Below are positions 60,015-64,000 of a DNA stretch of 64,000 nucleotides, piece after piece. A program made the translations under genes and the position numbers. Positions within the stretch are counted from its first letter, which is position 1, and each line of letters opens with the position of its first letter. Under the pieces are notes generated by a model. The model did no database searches. It saw only the letters and a program-made list of their open reading frames with translations, and had not been told where the DNA came from. The stretch is from Cornus controversa (Eukaryota; Streptophyta; Magnoliopsida; Cornales; Cornaceae), in contig CM048846.1 of NCBI GenBank assembly GCA_026545225.1, forward strand, positions 17,348,501-17,412,500. Direction: 5' to 3'.

Positions 60015-60816
60015 AGAGTAAAATCACATATAAACTATCACTAAGAGAATAAAATATGCAAATTAAGAGGCTAGAATGCGTAACATTCAACGCCGATCAC
60101 TATGCTAAGAAGAAACATTGAAAACCTCTTCTTTTAATATTTTTTTTATTATCTGAAGGATATTTTTTATCATTATTTGTTCAAATTCTATTATTAATAC
60201 TGATGTTAGCAAGGCTTGGTGTGAAAATATGACTTTGAATGTTGTAAATGTATATTGGTGGAATTGAATATAGGTGATTTTTGTTGTACAGGTAGTTTTT
60301 GTGCTAGGAACCACCAGACATATAATTTTTTTAAAAAAATGAATAAACTTTCAACCACGGGCTTAGCTCGTGGTAGAAAAATACTTTCCACCACGGGCTA
60401 TTGTTAAAAACCTTTCTACCACGGGCCCAGCCCATAGTGGAAAGTATTTTTCTACCACAAGCTAAACCCGTGGTTGAAAGTTTATTCATTTTTAAAAAAA
60501 AAAAAATTATATGTCTGGTGGTTTGTAGTACAAAAACTACCTGTACAACAAAAATCACCTATATTCAATTCCACCAATATACATTTACAAATCCAAAGTC
60601 ATATATTCACACCAAGCCTTGCTAACATCAGTATTAATAATAGACTTTGAACAAATAATGATCAAAAATATCCTTCAGATAATGAAAAAAATATTAAAAG
60701 AAGAGGTTTTCAATGTTTCTTTTTAGCATAGTGATCGGCATTAAATGTTATGCATTCTAGCCTCTTAATTTGCATATTTTATTCTCTTAGTGATAGTTTA
60801 TATATGATTTTACTCT
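60015..60816. repeat. Near-perfect 800-base palindrome (fold-back element)
   Basis: Arms run from AGAGTAAAATCA at 60015 and TGATTTTACTCT ending at 60816 inward to CCACCACGGGCT (60390-60401) and AGCCCATAGTGG (60429-60440), leaving a loop of about 27 bases. Long stretches match exactly (GTGATCGGC, AAGAAGAGGTTTTCAATGTTTC, AGCAAGGCTTGGTGTGAA in inverted form). The central part repeats ACCACGGGC words. No coding capacity; apparent frames in the arms are mirror copies. It is either a MITE of fold-back type or an inverted partial copy of LTR sequence. Confidence 0.9.
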
Positions 60817-62077
60817 ATTTTTGTGTTTTTTTATCTTTTCCAGAGTCTTAATGATTATTTCAGATAAAATTATGATTTTGGGCATTTAAAGATGATATCC
60901 AAGAAGGTTATATGAAGCCTATATCTAATGGGTCCTTTCAACTCCACATTTCAACTCAAATCAGCTCAAGGAAGAGGTTCAAGAGAACTATAACTGCTTA
61001 AGGAGATTATGGGCCTAAAGCCCAATTTTGCACTTAATCCAGTTTTAATCCCGTTTAGGAAAGTGGACCTAAAATCTTATTTCTAAGCGTCAATTTAACT
61101 TAATTCTCTTACAGGTTGAACGAAATTCAATTCTGGACACTTTTGTATTTCACGAAAATTTCGTGAATCGGACTTCTACTAGGTCAAAACTTTGGCCGAA
61201 AGTCAGCAGAAAAATCTACCTATTTAGGACTGCGGGAAAACCCTAATTATCTCCTAATTGGATTAGGACTTTATCTCCTAATTATATTAGGATTTTATGT
61301 ATTCTCTTGGGGTATAAAGAGGTGAATTGGAGGTTGTTTTGGGGGAGGAAACAAGTGAAGGCCAAGGCAGAGAAGACAGAGACAATCCGGGTTTTATTTA
61401 TTGATTATGTCTTTTATTATTTTGTTATCTTTTTCTTCTATCATGTGTAACTAAACTCCTCAACTAGGGTTGAGGAGGAAACCTCCATTAATGAAGTGAA
61501 GTTCTTTTGTTAATTAATTGATTTCCATGTGTATGATTTAAATTCTTATGATTTTCGCTTCTTGTGATTAATTATTTTATACTTCTTTCACCATCTATAT
61601 CATGTATATGTGGTAGTTAGAGAGTATTATAATTAATCTAAGCTTGAGTTTGTATTTCTTAAAAGTGATAATATCTTATCTTATGTTTTTCATTAAATTG
61701 GATACATAAGATGCTTAGAATTTTACACTAGTGAAGCGAAGAAAAATCTACCTTTTAATATATTTTTCATAGTGCTTTATTGTTAAATCTTGAGTAAGCA
61801 ATAGATTGATTTCTTGATTGCTACTCTAACTTTAGGAATTAATAAATGAATATTAGAAACTTCATAGATTTAATGGTGGTGGAATCCAAAACCTTAGTTA
61901 TTTTCTTTATTTGATTTCAATTGTGTTATTTTATTTGCATGTTAGTTTAATTTATTTCAAATCAATCAAATTTTGTTTAAACTAGATTAGTTTTAAGTTA
62001 ATTTGAATTTCTATTAGTTTTTCTTCTCAAAGCATTTCCTTGGGTGCGAGTTATTTTACACTTTTAAAACAATATCA
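60817..62077 (+). mobile_element. Athila-type Gypsy 5' LTR (left limit uncertain)
   Basis: Contains CTTGGGGTATAAAGAGG (a promoter-like site near 61308), the GTGTAACTAAACTCCTCAAC stretch and an end ACAATATCA at 62077. It is followed by an Athila-like primer-binding region (TTTTTGGCACC...CCCGGGGAATTG). The LTR may begin inside or before the palindrome at 60015-60816. The 3' LTR is outside the window. Confidence 0.72.
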
Positions 62078-63180
62078 AGTTTTTGGCACCTCAATCCCGG
62101 GGAATTGCAGACAAGAAAACTAATCAAATTTTGATTGATTTAATTCTTCTACTAGTTATAATTTAGTTTTTTTTTCTTTCTTTTGTTTTATTATTATCAA
62201 AAAGAAAAAAAAAATCTTTCCAATTTTAATTATTTGTTCTAGGTTTTTTAAAAAATAAAAAACTTTTTCTTTATTATTATAGTTTAGTTTTAGTTTTTTA
62301 ATTTTATTTTTATTATTATTTTTCTTAGTTTAGTTTTACTTTTATTTTATTGTTATTGTTTTACCTGATACTTCTTGAATTCTATAGCTGGTATTGTTGA
62401 AAATTGCCTTGTTCGCATGTTCTTGGACACTACTTTGGAATCCAAGTACGTACAGTTTTTTTTTCCCTTTGTTTATTTATTTATTTTTTTTCTTTTCTTA
62501 GATTAGGAAAACATAAATTTTTGTTTTAGGTTGATAACTTGTGCATGAGAACTTTAGGATAGAATAACTTAGAAATAACCCTAGGGTCACACTTTCTTCA
62601 AGTTTATTTTCTATTTTATTTTATTTTTTTTGTTTTCTTTCTCTATTTAAAAAAAAAGACCTCACACTCACTCACTTTTTATTTTATTTTTATTTTTATG
62701 GTGTGTTTTGTTTGTACATTTTAATTTAGCATTCTTGCATTAAAATTTTAGTAAGGGTAAAACCCCAAACAAGATAAGGATTGGATTTCATCACCAATTC
62801 CTTGCCCAACTAGGTTAAAAATCTCTTTGCATTTGTTTATCCCAAGCCAAATTTAGTTTAAATATAAAATCAAGTAGACATTGGCCATAAGAATTCATAT
62901 AGCTTATAGGACCCTCTTGGACAGAGTTAACTTTTGGTAACTCCAGGGAGCACCTTTCAACTTCACAATGTCTAGGAAAGTTCTGAGAAGATTGGTTTTT
63001 AAGTGGGACCGTTTGTGACCCCTCCAATCTATCTTAGAAACTTTCCTGGTTGTATTGTTGGTGGGGCTTAACTGGTAATCCTCTAGTTCCTCTGGAAGGG
63101 AGTAGAAGCTGTCTAACTAGTTAAGAATTATTTTGGAACTAGTCCAGATAATTCTTTAGGAAAAAAAATAAAAATAAAAA
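62078..63180 (+). other. Leader and degenerate 5' gag region of the Athila-type element
   Basis: Primer-binding site at about 62080-62106, then a T-rich leader with long T and A runs. No clear frame; some gag-like sequence from about 62770. Confidence 0.5.
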
Positions 63181-64000
63181 ACTAAAATAGAAATCACTAC
63201 CCTGGAGGAACCATTTGACAGCCCCTATTCTAACACATACAATCCTAATTGGAGGAACCATCCTAATTTTTCTTGGAGGCAAGACCATCCTCGGAACAAC
63301 CAAAGGGTGCAACCAATGCAACCCCAAGGGCAACCACAATTTTCATATCCTTCTATGTCCCAAAATACCCGTCCATATGTTCCCCCACCTCAACAAAGAC
63401 CAGCTTTAGAGGATACTCTCCAACAGTTCATGCAACAGACCAGTAAATCAATTTCTAAGTTAGAAATGCAAATAGGTCAATTAGCCACTGTTGTAAGAGG
63501 GAGGGAGAAGAGAAAGTTTCCTAGTCAACCTGTACCTAACCCAAAGGGCCAGTTTCATATTAGTGACCAGTCCACTTCTGGTTCACATGAGCAGATTCAT
63601 TCTATCACAACCCTAAGATCGAGCAAACAAGTTGATAATGGAGTCTAAATGTCTATACATAATGAGAAAATTGAAAAAGACATGTTAGTAATTTAGGAAG
63701 GGATGACAAAACTACATTTGAAGTTGAATCAGAAATTCAAAGCCCTAGTCTTGACCCACCATCTCAAATAAGTCCACCAGTTAGAAACTTTGTTCCTACT
63801 GCACCATATCCTCAAAGACTTCAAAAGCCTAAGAAGGGGAATCATTATAATAAGATTATGGAAGTGTTTAAACAAATCAAAATTAATATTCCATTTCTTG
63901 ATACAATTTAACAGATCCCCTCTTATGCAAAACTCTTAAAGGACTTGTGTACGGTAAAACGTGGCTTGAATGTGCACAAAAAAGCCTTCCTCACTGAACA
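63181..64000 (+). pseudogene. Athila-type gag C-terminal region, continues off the window
   Basis: Recognisable gag C-terminal sequence at 63200-63650 (Gln/Pro-rich with PYVPPPQQRPALEDTLQQF, then SISKLEMQIGQLA) and the following linker towards protease (EVFKQIKIN and SYAKLLKDL near 63855-63945). The element looks broken, with several breaks in the part seen. Pol would lie beyond 64000. Confidence 0.85.

Noticed and set aside
60105-60625. Frames on both strands with identical peptides (TTCTTKITYIQFHQYTFT)
   Set aside because: Mirror translations of the two arms of the 800-base palindrome.

Overview
The window is nuclear DNA of a flowering plant, most likely a eudicot. It is AT-rich, with long stretches of nested transposable elements around a few host genes. 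Evidence for a plant: plant-type CACTA transposase genes, two genes of the plant-specific UPF0496/At14a-like (DUF677) family, Gypsy elements of Athila, Tekay/Del-like and gag-only types, L1 and RTE LINEs, TRIMs, and relics of a trihelix (GT-2-like) factor and an S-domain receptor kinase. I cannot name the species. No rRNA, tRNA, CRISPR or operon-like structure was seen.

Layout. 1-6485: 3' part of a CACTA (En/Spm) DNA transposon with two spliced transposase genes, ending in TIR bases TTGTAGTG. 7122-8905: first UPF0496 gene with a duplicated promoter/leader. 9419-13140: 5'-truncated L1 LINE (minus). 13141-17239: MITE-like and unassigned DNA with a LINE RNase H scrap. 17240-21000: RTE LINE (minus) split by a long-TIR Mutator-like element that itself carries a second TIR element; both insertions have recognisable 9-bp target duplications. 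21005-22831: Gypsy-type LTR with an internal minisatellite. 24816-26027: second UPF0496 gene, a diverged direct-repeat paralogue of the first. 26414-27802: tandem TRIM array split by a probable solo LTR. 29468-30912: third Mutator-like TIR element. 31690-35290: hAT relic split by a Tekay/Del-like LTR. 35283-41152: LTR-derived repeats and a second minisatellite-bearing LTR.

41153-47960: relic of a trihelix gene into which a gag-only LTR retrotransposon (41224-47199, TSD GACCC) has inserted. 48583-51345: small elements, including a hAT MITE with a perfect 8-bp TSD and a TRIM beside a 60-bp flank duplication. 52210-52540: minus-strand receptor-kinase pseudogene. 53000-60014: mostly LTR-element debris, including an inverted pair of about 350-bp arms. 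60015-60816: an 800-bp near-perfect palindrome. 60817-64000: LTR, primer site and gag region of an Athila-type Gypsy element that runs off the window.

Only the two UPF0496 genes look like working host genes. The CACTA transposase reading frame also looks largely open. Everything else is transposon, transposon debris or host-gene relic. I found no convincing new multi-gene system. The most unusual structures are the gag-only LTR element with three different minisatellite arrays and no pol, the 800-bp palindrome, the Mutator-like elements nested in a LINE, and short palindromic words clustered inside several unrelated LTR-like repeats.
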